Shown: positions 34,055-42,931, numbered from the stretch's first letter. The stretch: DNA of 64,000 bases from JAVDCA01 sp963819385 (GCA_963819385.1 CAWFVV010000006.1:1426001-1490000), one strand, 5' to 3'. Program-made: numbers and translations. Notes: generated from the letters alone by a model not told the origin.

Positions 34055-34378
34055 CTAGGTGCTTCCGCCAAACCGAAACAATTCCGAGCTGATGACGGCT
34101 CTCCTGTACCCTGATTTGCGAAAGTCCGTTTGGACAAGTTTGCGGGGAATCGACCGGAGTGCGCGATTCGAACGACTGTCCAGGGCGGTTCCGTCTGATG
34201 ACGATCTGGCACTTTGACGCCTCGCACTGCTGAGCACACTTCCGCGAAACTGAACCCTCGCGCTGGCGGGGGACGACGCCGTTCGCACGATCAGATTCGG
34301 TCGCTCCCGCGCGCGGGATACGCCCGGAATGGCCGCGAAGGCCGCAATCAAAGCGAAGCTGATGACGGCACGCTTCAT
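34055..34378 (-). CDS. Small secreted basic protein, possibly frameshifted
   Basis: 107 residues. AGGGAGG before the ATG and a clean signal peptide (MKRAVISFALIAAFAAIPGV, cleavage after SRA) make the 5' end convincing. The mature part is Ser/Arg-rich and lacks cysteine; in another frame the same DNA reads QCEASKCQIVIRRNRPGQ, closer in style to the neighbours. Either this is a different type of protein or a frameshift near residue 45 has replaced the original tail. Confidence 0.4.
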   Translation of the reverse strand: MKRAVISFALIAAFAAIPGVSRARERPNLIVRTASSPASARVQFRGSVLSSARRQSARSSSDGTALDSRSNRALRSIPRKLVQTDFRKSGYRRAVISSELFRFGGST

Positions 34379-34437
34379 GAACCTCCCTTGGCCGGAATGA
34401 TCACGGCTTACACGACGCGCAGGCTTGCGACCCGCGG

Positions 34438-36546
34438 CTACTGCACGAGCTCCTGGATGAGCCGGTCCGCGCCATAGACCTTGGCGAGCCCCTCGCGCAG
34501 GATGCCGACGCTGACCCCGACGGTGCGATTGACGGCGACATCATAGCCGTAGTCGCCGCCGAGCGACTGGATGTTGCCGTCGAATACGAGCCCGACGACC
34601 TCAGCGTCCTTGTTGACCAGCGGCGAGCCCGAATTGCCGCCGACGATGTCGTTCGTGGTCGCGAGGTTGAACGGCGTGTCGGGATTGAGCGCGGCGCGCG
34701 CCGCGATCCAGCGCGGCGGCAGCCGGAACGGCTCCGCGCCGGTGGCGCGGGCATAGAGCCCACGCACATAGGTCACCGGCCCGATCTTGCGGCCACCCAC
34801 CTCGTAGCCCGCGATCGCGCCATAGGAGAGGCGCGGCGTGAACGTCGCATCCGGATAGGTCGAGGCGCCCTCCACCCGGAATCGCGCGGCTGCGATCTGT
34901 GCTCCATAGCGGGCGAGCGCCGCCTTGCGGCCGTCGTCGCGCGCCTTGAGCGCGGCGCGCAGATCCGGGTCGATCGCGAGCGCGAACTTGATCATCGGAT
35001 CGTCCGATGCCTCGAGCGTCGCGAGGTCGGCGTCGAGCAGGCGCCGGCGCAGCGCGGGATCGGCGAGCTTGGTGTTGTCGACCAGCGCGGCGGCGAGCTG
35101 GGCAGGCGATTTGTCGCCGAGGACTCGCCTGACGAAATCATCGTCGGGGCCCAAGATCTCGCGCAGCTTCGTCAGCGTGAAGGTGAGCCGCAGCTTTTCC
35201 AGCTCGGGATAGATCGGCGCATCGGACAGGAGCCGCTGGCGCAGCTCCGGGAATCCCGCCTCGGTGTAATCCGCGAGGCGCTCGCCATCCGGCTTCACCT
35301 TCTCGGCCGCATGGCGCACCAGCTCCCGCGCGTGCTGGAGCAGCTCCGAGGCGAAACCCCGGGTACCAGCGAGGAGAAACAGCCGATCGTCCTGCGCGCG
35401 ATAGCGCTCGAGGGTCGCGCGGATTCCCTCCCAGGCCGCGCCGTATTGGCGGCGCAGCGTCGCGTCGGCATCCACCTTGGCGCGCAACGCCTGCTCGGAC
35501 ACGGCACGGTCGTGGATGATGCGCGGGTCCATCAGGGCCGCGAACATTCCCTTCTCGGCCTTGAGCACGTTCTCGATCTCCGACAGCACCGTCCGCGCGA
35601 TGCGCGCGCGCTCGGGCGACTCGGCGGCGAATTGCGTGAGCAGGCCGCGCTCCTCGGAATACCAGGCAATGTCGCGCGGAAGCGCGACCGCCCGCTGGTC
35701 TTCGAGCTGGGCGACCGTCTGCAGGCGATCGGTGGAACCGGGATTTCCCGACGTGAAGACGAGGTCGCCTACTCGCGCGTCCACCTTGGCGTAACGCAGG
35801 AAGCTCGCGCTGGTGTCGAGCGGCTTGCCGTCGGCGTAGACGCGCAGGAAGCTCACATCGAAGCCGTAGCGTGGGAATTCGAAATTGTCGGGGTCGCCGC
35901 CAAAGAAGGCGATCGAGGCCTCCGGCGCGAACACCAGCCGCACATCCTGGTAGCGGCGATACTTGTAGAGATCATAGACGCCGCCGCCGTAGAGCTCGAC
36001 CACGTCGCAGCGCAGGTTGTCGTCGTTGCGGCTGCACTCGGCAGCGATCTTCGCCTTTTCGGCCTTGAGCGCGGCCGCGAAGGCGGCGCCGTCCTTGCCG
36101 TCGGTCGCCCGCTTGACGCGGTCGGTGACCGGCGTGATGGCGATGAGCTGATTGACCTCGATGTCCGGACACTTGCGCTCGTCCGCCTCGGCGCGCGCAT
36201 AGAAGCCCGCGGCGACCAGGTTGCGGTCGGCGCTCGAGAGCTGCTCGATGCACTCGGCTGCGCAATGGTGGTTGGTCTGGACCAGGCCGCGCGGCGACAC
36301 GAACGCCCCCGAGCAGCCGCCGGCGAGCCGCACCGAGGCGAGCCGGACATGATCGAGCCATCTCTGGCCGGGCGCGAAGCCGTACTTCTTGGCAACCGCG
36401 GCGGCGGGAAAACGGTCGAACGTCCACATGCCCTCGTCGGCCCGTGCGGGCGCGAGTGCAGCGGCGAGCGCCACGGCGGCAAGCAAGAGGCCCGCGACGA
36501 CGAGCCTTGCGTTCACGCGTCTCATCCCCGGCAGTGCCGACATCAT
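34438..36546 (-). CDS. S46-family serine exopeptidase (dipeptidyl-peptidase 7/11 type)
   Basis: About 702 residues, normal for the family. A signal peptide (LVVAGLLLAAVALAAALA, cleavage after ARA) precedes the trypsin-like double barrel: TNHHCAAECIEQL with the catalytic histidine, GGDPDNFEFPRYGFD around the catalytic aspartate, and IVGGNSGSPLVNKD with the nucleophilic serine. S46 enzymes remove dipeptides from the N-termini of peptides in the periplasm or at the surface. ATGs at 36546, 36543 and 36525 compete; GAGGA favours the first. It lies among small secreted Cys-rich genes, all on the minus strand, with only 11 bp to the upstream one. Confidence 0.92.
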   Translation of the reverse strand: MMSALPGMRRVNARLVVAGLLLAAVALAAALAPARADEGMWTFDRFPAAAVAKKYGFAPGQRWLDHVRLASVRLAGGCSGAFVSPRGLVQTNHHCAAECIEQLSSADRNLVAAGFYARAEADERKCPDIEVNQLIAITPVTDRVKRATDGKDGAAFAAALKAEKAKIAAECSRNDDNLRCDVVELYGGGVYDLYKYRRYQDVRLVFAPEASIAFFGGDPDNFEFPRYGFDVSFLRVYADGKPLDTSASFLRYAKVDARVGDLVFTSGNPGSTDRLQTVAQLEDQRAVALPRDIAWYSEERGLLTQFAAESPERARIARTVLSEIENVLKAEKGMFAALMDPRIIHDRAVSEQALRAKVDADATLRRQYGAAWEGIRATLERYRAQDDRLFLLAGTRGFASELLQHARELVRHAAEKVKPDGERLADYTEAGFPELRQRLLSDAPIYPELEKLRLTFTLTKLREILGPDDDFVRRVLGDKSPAQLAAALVDNTKLADPALRRRLLDADLATLEASDDPMIKFALAIDPDLRAALKARDDGRKAALARYGAQIAAARFRVEGASTYPDATFTPRLSYGAIAGYEVGGRKIGPVTYVRGLYARATGAEPFRLPPRWIAARAALNPDTPFNLATTNDIVGGNSGSPLVNKDAEVVGLVFDGNIQSLGGDYGYDVAVNRTVGVSVGILREGLAKVYGADRLIQELVQ

Positions 36547-36557
36547 CCACCCGTCCT

Positions 36558-36794
36558 CTATCGATGACGGCGTGGTGGCGGACATTTCTTTTGACAGTTT
36601 ACGGCAGATTGACGGAAACACTGCTCGTTCGTCGCATCGATACAGGCGTCGTGTGCCTTCTCGACACAAGACCGTATGCAGGCGGGGTCGTGGACCTGGG
36701 CAGCCGCCTCGCTGGCTGTGGCCATAAGAAAGATGCATACGCTCAGCGACGCAATGCACACCCCCACGCGGTGACTCGGCTCGCGGTTTTGCAT
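36558..36794 (-). CDS. Small secreted protein with twin CX3C motifs
   Basis: 78 residues from MQNREPSHRV with GGAAGAAGG nine bases upstream. Hydrophobic core VCIASLSVCIFLMATASEAA. The mature region has six cysteines at spacings 3-7-7-7-3 (ACIRSC, DACID, EQCFR, VNCQKKC), regular heptads that suggest two helices clamped by disulfides. The stop is 11 bp from the S46 peptidase start, so the two are probably one transcript. A 31-bp conserved element begins 80 bp upstream. Confidence 0.65.
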   Translation of the reverse strand: MQNREPSHRVGVCIASLSVCIFLMATASEAAAQVHDPACIRSCVEKAHDACIDATNEQCFRQSAVNCQKKCPPPRRHR

Positions 36795-36873
36795 TTGCGA
36801 AACCTTCTTCCTGGCCAGGCTGGTCGGTATGGTGAGCGCGCCCACATCCGCGTAATAACGGAGCGAACCGGGC

Positions 36874-36904
36874 GCAACGGAACATTTTGCATCGATCGGG
36901 AACC
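36874..36904. promoter_or_regulatory. Conserved 31-bp element, copy 3
   Basis: Identical to 26525-26555. It lies 80 bp upstream of the twin-CX3C gene at 36558-36794. The flanking bases toward the gene (GTAATAACGGAGCGAACCGG) are partly conserved with copies 1 and 2. Confidence 0.6.
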
Positions 36905-37025
36905 GACGACATCGGCCGAAGTCGCGCCGCGACTGCTGGTGCGCCCTACCCGTCCCCGATGGGCTGGAAGATGCTTCAAGCCGGGGACTGAGATCGGCGG
37001 CGCGGTGGCGCACAGGCGCGCCGCG

Positions 37026-37277
37026 TCAACGGCCGGCGTGCTCGCACTTCGCCTGGCATTGCAAGCATTGGCGGTCCAGCCGCCCATTGCACAGGGTTTG
37101 GCAGCGGGCGAGACATTGTGTGCGCTGCCGCTGCGCTTCGTCCACCCGCTCGCGCGGCGGCGTGCCCGGGAGGACGGTTCCGTTCGGGCAATAGCCGTCG
37201 GGACAATCGGCGTACGCTGGAATCGACGTGCACGCGACGAACAGGACGGCGGCGGCCAAGCCCGCGATTTTCAACAT
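37026..37277 (-). CDS. Small secreted Cys-rich protein, possible lipoprotein
   Basis: 83 residues from MLKIAGLAAAVLFVACTSIP with GGGAG upstream. FVAC is a plausible lipobox; otherwise cleavage follows AYA. The mature part has CPDGYC near the N-terminus and a C-terminal cluster QCLARCQTLC, RQCLQCQAKC (eight cysteines in all), with CX3C units like its neighbours. It is the outermost of the small secreted genes before the catabolic region. Confidence 0.65.
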   Translation of the reverse strand: MLKIAGLAAAVLFVACTSIPAYADCPDGYCPNGTVLPGTPPRERVDEAQRQRTQCLARCQTLCNGRLDRQCLQCQAKCEHAGR

Positions 37278-37454
37278 GCGAATGACTCCCGGTGATGAGC
37301 AGACCCGGGCGCTCTCCACCAGATTCCTGAGCGGGTACATCCGGACCTCAATTCGAGGTCACGCTATCACGGCGCATAGGTATGCACGCGGACAAGTTTG
37401 CATGCATTGCGCGCGCCGCACCGATGACGTTGGTGGATGACGACTGACGCAGGA

Positions 37455-38939
37455 CTATTCGGCCTTCGCGCTATCGACCCCGGACGCGTCGGGCAGCGCC
37501 AGCAGCGCCGTGAGCTCGCGCAAACTCTCGAGTGTCTCAACCGTGCCGAGGCAGCGCGCGAGCCGCGCGGTGCGCTCAGGCCCGGCGAACGGCTCCATGT
37601 TCTCCTTGAGCTTGCCGGCGAGATCGTCGTCCGAGAACGGATTGGTCGGATGGCCCGGGAACGGCTTGGCGTCGCCGTGGATCACGCGGCCGTCATCCAT
37701 TTCGATCTCGACCCGGCCGAGATAACCCATGGCGTGCCGCTTGTGCTTGCCGCCCGCGATGGTCCCGAGCGCGGGATCGGGCGCGGCCTTGATCTTGTCG
37801 GCGACGAAGTGCTGGCGGGAGGGCTCGAGCACGCGCGCGGGCGCGAAGCTCTCCGTGGTCACGACGCCGTCGAGCACCGCCGCCGCCACGATGTACGGCA
37901 GCGAATGGTCGGCGGTCTCGCGCGAGATCGGCGCGTACGGCGCCTGGCGAATCTTGACGAGGTGGTCGTAGGCGCCCTCCTCGGCGAAGACGCGCACCTG
38001 CTTGATGTGCGCCATGTCCTTGACCTGCGCGCGGGCCGCGAGCGCGGCCTGGATCGCACTCTGCGCCAGCGAACCGACCGGCCAGCGTTTCATGTTGGTC
38101 TCGGCGATGCGCGCGAGCGGCCGCTTGGCGGCGAGCCGCTCCTTGAGCGCCGGAATCGCATCTTCGCTCTTGTTGGCGAGCTTCTGGATGAAGCCCTGCT
38201 TGCCGACGAACGGCCGCACCGCGCCCTCGACGCCGACCTGCGCCAGCAGGCACGCCTGCAGCGCGTTGCGCGCCGCGTCGCTGCCGTTGAAGCGCTTCCA
38301 CATCGTGAGATCGCCGCGCCGGTTGAGCTCGCCCAACTCGATCTCGTCGCTCGCGAAATGCGGCACCACCGTCATCGCCAGCGCTTCGCGCGCCTGGATC
38401 GCGTCGAGGCCGAGCACACGCGCGACCGCGCACGTGGCGCCGAGCGCCACCAGGTTGGTGTAGTCCCAGCCGCCCGGCGCGGTCGAGAAGGCGTCGAACG
38501 CGGCCGCCACCACCTCGTAGCCGAGCGCGAGCGCCGAGAGCAGCTTTGTACCATCCACGTCCGCCCATTCGGCCGCCGCGACCACGGCCGCCACCATGTC
38601 GCTTGGATGCCCGCTGTTGCGCTTGCCGACGAAGAAATCGTTGTAGTCGTAGCAGCGCAGCAGCACACCGTTGGTGAGCGCCGCAAGCTCGGGCGCCGCG
38701 CGCTTGCTGCTGCCCCAGATCACGCAGCCGTCGGCCGTCGCGAACCGATACGCGTGCCGCCGCGCCGCCTGCGCGGCCGGGTGCGTGAGCGCGCCCATCG
38801 AGACGGCGAGAGAGTCGATCAGCGCCGCCTTGGCGGCGCGGGTCGTGCGGGCGTCAAGCGCGCCCGGCGCATGCGCCGCGAAGTCGCCGAGGAGGGCTGC
38901 GACTTCGTCGGGATCGGTGGAGACTTCAACAGCAGACAT
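37455..38939 (-). CDS. MmgE/PrpD-family (2-methylcitrate dehydratase-like) protein
   Basis: 494 residues. The conserved helical domain contains DSLAVSMGA, CVIWGSSKRAAPELAALTNG and the active-site region LRCYDYNDFF with GHPSDMVAAVVAAAEW. The C-terminal domain holds KVRVF-like VRVFAEEGAYDHLVKI and DHSLPYIVAAAVLDG. Family members dehydrate or isomerise tricarboxylic acids. Its neighbours are a Rieske oxygenase and other acid-processing genes, so it may act on a tricarboxylate formed after ring cleavage (inference). Confidence 0.88.
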   Translation of the reverse strand: MSAVEVSTDPDEVAALLGDFAAHAPGALDARTTRAAKAALIDSLAVSMGALTHPAAQAARRHAYRFATADGCVIWGSSKRAAPELAALTNGVLLRCYDYNDFFVGKRNSGHPSDMVAAVVAAAEWADVDGTKLLSALALGYEVVAAAFDAFSTAPGGWDYTNLVALGATCAVARVLGLDAIQAREALAMTVVPHFASDEIELGELNRRGDLTMWKRFNGSDAARNALQACLLAQVGVEGAVRPFVGKQGFIQKLANKSEDAIPALKERLAAKRPLARIAETNMKRWPVGSLAQSAIQAALAARAQVKDMAHIKQVRVFAEEGAYDHLVKIRQAPYAPISRETADHSLPYIVAAAVLDGVVTTESFAPARVLEPSRQHFVADKIKAAPDPALGTIAGGKHKRHAMGYLGRVEIEMDDGRVIHGDAKPFPGHPTNPFSDDDLAGKLKENMEPFAGPERTARLARCLGTVETLESLRELTALLALPDASGVDSAKAE

Positions 38940-38960
38940 CACGCGATACCTTCATGTGGT

Positions 38961-39040
38961 GTCATTGCGAGCGAAGCGAAGCAATCTCGATATGACGCAC
39001 GAGATTGCTTCGGCGTGCTGCGCACGCCTCGCAATGACGA
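38961..39040. repeat. REP-like palindrome GTCATTGCGAGCGAAGCGAA
   Basis: GTCATTGCGAGCGAAGCGAA and GCAATCTCG are answered by GAGATTGCTTCGG and CCTCGCAATGACG. It fills the gap between the PrpD-family and Rieske genes. Confidence 0.85.
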
Positions 39041-39044
39041 AAAA

Positions 39045-40325
39045 TCAAACAGCCACGTGTGGCTGGCCCGCGCGCACCTTGGCGGCGTCGAGCGCCTTCT
39101 CGGCGAAGCCTTCGTCCTCGGGGATGATGAACGACGCGGAGCGCACGCTTTGCGCGTCCTGCTCGAGGCCGGGCGCGGGCTCGCCTTTCGTCACCGCCTG
39201 CGCGGCCTTGCGCAGGCGCAGGCGCGCCATGATAATCGCGTTGTCGGTCGACACCAGGTTCTCCTTGCTGCGGTCCTGGATGGCGCCCATGCTCTCCTGC
39301 ACCGAGGCATCCTGCATCGCGAGGCCCTTGATGCCGTTGTAGGTGCGGCCCGCCTCCTGCGCGACGCGGTCCATCAGGTAGTTGTTGTGGCGGTTGGCGA
39401 CCGGCTGGAACGTGCCGGGGATCAGTTCGGGATGCACACCGCCGCCCTTGCGCATGGTGTCGAGCTCTTCCTCGGTAAGCGGCCGCACCGGGTGGAACGT
39501 CATGGTCCATGCCATGTTGTTGACGTCGTCCATCGGCACCCAGGCGTGGCCGTTGAGCGCATTGCCGCGGTACGGCGGAATCAATGTGTACCAGGGCATC
39601 AGCCACTGGGTGACGCGCCAGTAGTGATAACCCGGATCGGCATTGCGCCGCGCGCCGATCAGGAGCCCGCCCGGCAACTCGAGGATGTCGAACACCGTGT
39701 TGGTGTTGCGCGTGTGCTTGGCGCCATCCGTGTTGCGGTGGAGCGGATCGCGGTCGAGATCGTAGCGGTGGAGGAACGAGACGTGGCTCGAATCGATGCC
39801 GCCCTCCATCGCCTGCAGGAAGTTCAACTCCTGCCAGCGCTTGGAGATGTAGACGTGCGATGACGGCAGGTGCACCCACTCGAAGTTCGGCGGCGCCGGC
39901 TTCTCGGCCTCCGGCCCCATATAGGCCCAGATCACGCCTCCGAGCTCGATCGTCTCATAGGCCTTGAGCTTGATCCTCTGCGCGAAGCCGCTTTCCGCCG
40001 GCTCGGACGGCACCTCGATGCACTGCCCGGTCACGTCGAACTTCCAGCCGTGGTAGCAGCAGCGCAGCCCGTTCTCCTCGTTGCGGCCGAACCACAGCGA
40101 CACGCCACGGTGGGCGCAGAACTCGTCCATCAGGCCGATGCGCCCCTGCGTGTCGCGGAACGCGATCAGCCGCTCGCCGAGCAGCTGCACCCGCACCGGC
40201 GGACAGTTCGGCCGCGGCAGTTCCTCGGCGAGCAGCGCCGGGATCCAGTAGCGGCGAAACAGCTCGCCCATCGGCGTGCCCGCATTGGTGCGGCAGAGAT
40301 ATTCGTTCTGTTCCTGGGTGATCAT
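39045..40325 (-). CDS. Rieske non-haem iron ring-hydroxylating oxygenase, large subunit
   Basis: 426 residues. The N-terminal Rieske cluster is CAHRGVSLWFG with CCYHGWKFD (Cys-His pairs binding 2Fe-2S). The catalytic iron site lies in DSSHVSFLHRYDL. The size and the LMDEFCAHRG block resemble phthalate 4,5-dioxygenase and vanillate demethylase oxygenases, which take electrons from a separate reductase. No reductase gene is in the window. GAGG precedes the start. It is probably transcribed with the PrpD-family gene downstream. Confidence 0.9.
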   Translation of the reverse strand: MITQEQNEYLCRTNAGTPMGELFRRYWIPALLAEELPRPNCPPVRVQLLGERLIAFRDTQGRIGLMDEFCAHRGVSLWFGRNEENGLRCCYHGWKFDVTGQCIEVPSEPAESGFAQRIKLKAYETIELGGVIWAYMGPEAEKPAPPNFEWVHLPSSHVYISKRWQELNFLQAMEGGIDSSHVSFLHRYDLDRDPLHRNTDGAKHTRNTNTVFDILELPGGLLIGARRNADPGYHYWRVTQWLMPWYTLIPPYRGNALNGHAWVPMDDVNNMAWTMTFHPVRPLTEEELDTMRKGGGVHPELIPGTFQPVANRHNNYLMDRVAQEAGRTYNGIKGLAMQDASVQESMGAIQDRSKENLVSTDNAIIMARLRLRKAAQAVTKGEPAPGLEQDAQSVRSASFIIPEDEGFAEKALDAAKVRAGQPHVAV

Positions 40326-40384
40326 CGCTCTCGTCCTCGATCCCGCGCGCGGGTTCGTTTCGTGCTGGCTCGTTTCGTCGCCGC

Positions 40385-41425
40385 TCAGCCTTTCGGCTTA
40401 TATACTCCAAGTTGGCGCACGGCTTCATCGGCAAACGAGTTGTCGATCACCTGGTCGACCGTGACGCGCCCGCTGATCAGCCCGCGCGATTTGAAGAAGC
40501 CGTAGTCGTTCTGCAGGCTCACCTTGTTGACGTGGCCGTCCGGATTGGCGGCGAACGGCGTCATGTCGCGATAGATCTTCGGGTCCTTGATGCGGGTGTA
40601 TTTGTTCAGGATCGCGATGATCTCGTCCGCGCCCGGTCCTGCGATGTGCCCGTCCTTGAGCGCGTCGTTGTAGTCGCGCAGCGCGTGGATGTAGGCATTC
40701 ATGAATTTCTGCGCGACCACGCGCCGCTTGTTGATGAACTCCTCGGCGAACAGCATCACGGCGGTCTGCTGGCCCGGATAGATCGCGCGCTGGCTTGCGC
40801 GCACCGCAAAGCCCTGCTCGATCGCGCGCGTCACCGTCGGCTCGTTGGTGACGCCCGCGTCGATCCCCTTGTTGCGGAACGCCGCGAGCATCTCGGGGAA
40901 GCCCATGTAGACCACGTTCACGTCGGGGAACTTAAGTCCGCCCTTTTTCAGCGCCTCGTTGATCGCCAACTCGGAGCCCGCACCCTGGGCCGCGGCCGCG
41001 ATCGTCATGCCCTTGAGGTCGGCGAGCGACTTGTAGCGCCCGCTGTCGGCCAGATCCTTGCGCACCAGCAGGGTCGAGTACTCGTAACCTTCGGCGACCG
41101 AGGCCTTGTCGGCGACGACCTTGATGTTGATGCCGCGCTCGACCGCGTTGTAGAGGCCGGCCGCCACCGTGCCGCCGCCGACATCGAGCTCGCCGGTGCC
41201 GAGCGGCGCGATCATCTTGGCGGCCGACGCGAAGGACGTGGTCGTCACCACAATGCCCTCGTCGCGGAAATAGCCCTTCTCGACGGCGATGAAGATCGCG
41301 ACGTCGGACGCGACATTGGTGGTCCCGACCTGCACCTGCTCGGGCGTCTGCGCCGCGGCGGCGCAAGCAAACGCCGCAAAGCCGAGAGCGAACGCAAGCG
41401 GGCGCAGCATACAAGTCATCGGCAT
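40385..41425 (-). CDS. NMT1/SsuA-type ABC transporter substrate-binding protein
   Basis: About 346 residues. Signal region MLRPLAFALGFAAFACAAAA, cleaved after AQ, then VQVGTTNVASDVAIFIAVEK, GYFRDEGIVVTTTSFASAAK and GAGSELAINEALKKGGL, as in nitrate/sulfonate/phthalate-type receptors. ATGs at 41425 and 41419 compete; GAGG eight bases before the first supports it. It lies upstream of the Rieske gene on the same strand, 59 bp away, so it may import that enzyme's substrate. The permease and ATPase genes are missing here. Confidence 0.87.
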   Translation of the reverse strand: MPMTCMLRPLAFALGFAAFACAAAAQTPEQVQVGTTNVASDVAIFIAVEKGYFRDEGIVVTTTSFASAAKMIAPLGTGELDVGGGTVAAGLYNAVERGINIKVVADKASVAEGYEYSTLLVRKDLADSGRYKSLADLKGMTIAAAAQGAGSELAINEALKKGGLKFPDVNVVYMGFPEMLAAFRNKGIDAGVTNEPTVTRAIEQGFAVRASQRAIYPGQQTAVMLFAEEFINKRRVVAQKFMNAYIHALRDYNDALKDGHIAGPGADEIIAILNKYTRIKDPKIYRDMTPFAANPDGHVNKVSLQNDYGFFKSRGLISGRVTVDQVIDNSFADEAVRQLGVYKPKG

Positions 41426-41597
41426 TCCATCCTCGACGGCAACCGCGGCAGTTTCGGCCAAGATCGCAGCATGTCAACGACCCCGCCGCCGACCACGCAT
41501 GCGAAATCGCCGCAGCAGGTCGGAGCATTGACAAGGGGCTGGCAGGCGCCACTGGTTTCGCCGAAGATGCGGCCCGCAGCGCGAGGACAGAAGACGG

Positions 41598-42044
41598 ATG
41601 ATGGAGCCCGCACCCGACCTGACGACCATTCCGGGCCGCCGCATCGGCGGCTACCGCAACTCAGCGCGCCGCCACATCAAGCTGTACGGCCTCGGCCAGA
41701 CCGGTGCGTCGGTCGCGCGCGCGGTCGGCGAGCGCCGGCTGCCCAATGTCGAGGTGCGCACCGGCACCCGCGCGGCCGGCTGGGCCGAGATCACGGGCGG
41801 CGCCGGGAATGCCCGCGACACCAACATGGTGGTCATCGTGTGCGGCGAAGGCGACGAAGGGCTCTTCCGGCCCGAGCGCGAGCGGCCGCAATCGCTCGTC
41901 ACATTCGTGCTGCTGCAACGACAGGGCAACCTGCTGGTGGTGCGCCAGCCGAGCGTCGCGGGCGCGCGCAGCTCGGCCGACCTCTTCGTCACCACCTCCG
42001 ACCGCGACTACGTCGCCGACCTGATCGACAACCTGGCGAGCTGA
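41598..42044 (+). CDS. Hypothetical protein with Rossmann-like start
   Basis: 148 residues preceded by AGGACAG. IKLYGLGQTGASVARAVGE resembles a nucleotide-binding beta-alpha turn, followed by NMVVIVCGEGDEGLFRPERE and SLVTFVLLQRQGNLLVVRQP. The first half recalls FtsZ/tubulin-like N-termini, but the fold is incomplete and I do not assign one. It is eight bases upstream of the aldolase gene, so the two form an operon. Confidence 0.6.
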   Translation: MMEPAPDLTTIPGRRIGGYRNSARRHIKLYGLGQTGASVARAVGERRLPNVEVRTGTRAAGWAEITGGAGNARDTNMVVIVCGEGDEGLFRPERERPQSLVTFVLLQRQGNLLVVRQPSVAGARSSADLFVTTSDRDYVADLIDNLAS

Positions 42045-42052
42045 GAGCGAAC

Positions 42053-42844
42053 ATGGCACCCCCTCTGGTCATTAATTCGGCGCGCGAGCGGCTCGCGCGC
42101 GGCGAGGTCGCGCTCGGCTTCGGCGTGCGCCTGGCGAAATCGGCCGAGATCGCCAAGGCAGCGAAGACCGCAGGCTTCGACTGGCTCTTCATCGATCTCG
42201 AGCACAGCGCGCTGTCGATCGAGACCGCCTCGCAGCTCGCGATCGCGGCGCTCGAGGCCGGCATCGCGCCGATCGCGCGCGTGCCGAAGGGCGAGTATTC
42301 GCTCGCGACAAGGCTGCTCGACAACGGCGCCCTCGGCATCATCGTGCCGCATGTCGACACCGCCGACGAGGCGCGCGAGGTCGCCGACCGCCTGCGCTAC
42401 CCGCCGCAGGGCCACCGCAGCATCTTCTCCAGCATGCCGCAGCTCGGCTATCGCGCCGTCAAGGCCGCCGAGATGACGGCCGCGCTCAATGCCGCGAACC
42501 TGATCACCGTGATGCTGGAGACGCCGACCGCGATTGCCAATGCCGAGGCGATCGCGGCGATCGACGGCATCAATTCGCTGATGATCGGCACCAACGATCT
42601 CTGCATCGAGCTGGGCATCCCGGGCGAGCTCGCGCACCCGAAGATCGCCGACGGCTACGCCGCGATCGTCGCGGCCTGCAAGAAGCACGGCAAATGGGCC
42701 GGCATGGGCGGCGTCTACGACGAGCCGCTGATGCAGCGCTACGTCGACATCGGCTGCCGCTTCCTGATGGCCGGGGCGGACCTGGCCTTCATGATGAGCG
42801 CGGGGGCGAAGCGGACGGCGTTCTTGAACGGCATCAAGACATAG
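42053..42844 (+). CDS. HpcH/HpaI-family class II oxoacid aldolase
   Basis: 263 residues. DWLFIDLEHSALSIETASQL carries the acidic substrate site, ARVPKGEYSLATRLLDNGAL and GIIVPHVDTADEAREVADR the barrel core, VMLETPTAIANAEAIAAIDG the metal-binding glutamate and SLMIGTNDLC the aspartate-region motif. Members cleave 4-hydroxy-2-oxoacids into pyruvate and an aldehyde at the end of aromatic degradation. It follows the hypothetical gene by eight bases. A second aldolase of this family, frameshifted, is at 44128. Confidence 0.9.
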   Translation: MAPPLVINSARERLARGEVALGFGVRLAKSAEIAKAAKTAGFDWLFIDLEHSALSIETASQLAIAALEAGIAPIARVPKGEYSLATRLLDNGALGIIVPHVDTADEAREVADRLRYPPQGHRSIFSSMPQLGYRAVKAAEMTAALNAANLITVMLETPTAIANAEAIAAIDGINSLMIGTNDLCIELGIPGELAHPKIADGYAAIVAACKKHGKWAGMGGVYDEPLMQRYVDIGCRFLMAGADLAFMMSAGAKRTAFLNGIKT

Positions 42845-42845
42845 T

Positions 42846-42931
42846 CCCCGTCATGGCCGGGCTTGTCCCGGCCATCCACGCCTTTCTTTCACGGCAAAGA
42901 CGTGGATGCCCGCATGCGCGGGCATGACGGA
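42846..42931. repeat. REP-like palindrome GTCATGGCCGGGCTTGTCCC
   Basis: CGTCATGGCCGGGCTTGTCC and GGCCATCCACGCC are answered by GACGTGGATGCCCG and GCGGGCATGACGG. It lies between the convergent aldolase and LigJ-like genes, where it may act as a bidirectional terminator. Confidence 0.85.

Noticed and set aside
37437..39863. Plus-strand open frame of 808 codons
   Set aside because: It is antisense to the PrpD-like and Rieske genes and is His/Arg/Glu-rich low-complexity sequence typical of GC-rich shadows.
40412..42844. Plus-strand frame of 810 codons as one protein
   Set aside because: Only the last 263 codons match a family (the aldolase); the rest is antisense to the NMT1-type gene and out of frame with the hypothetical gene.
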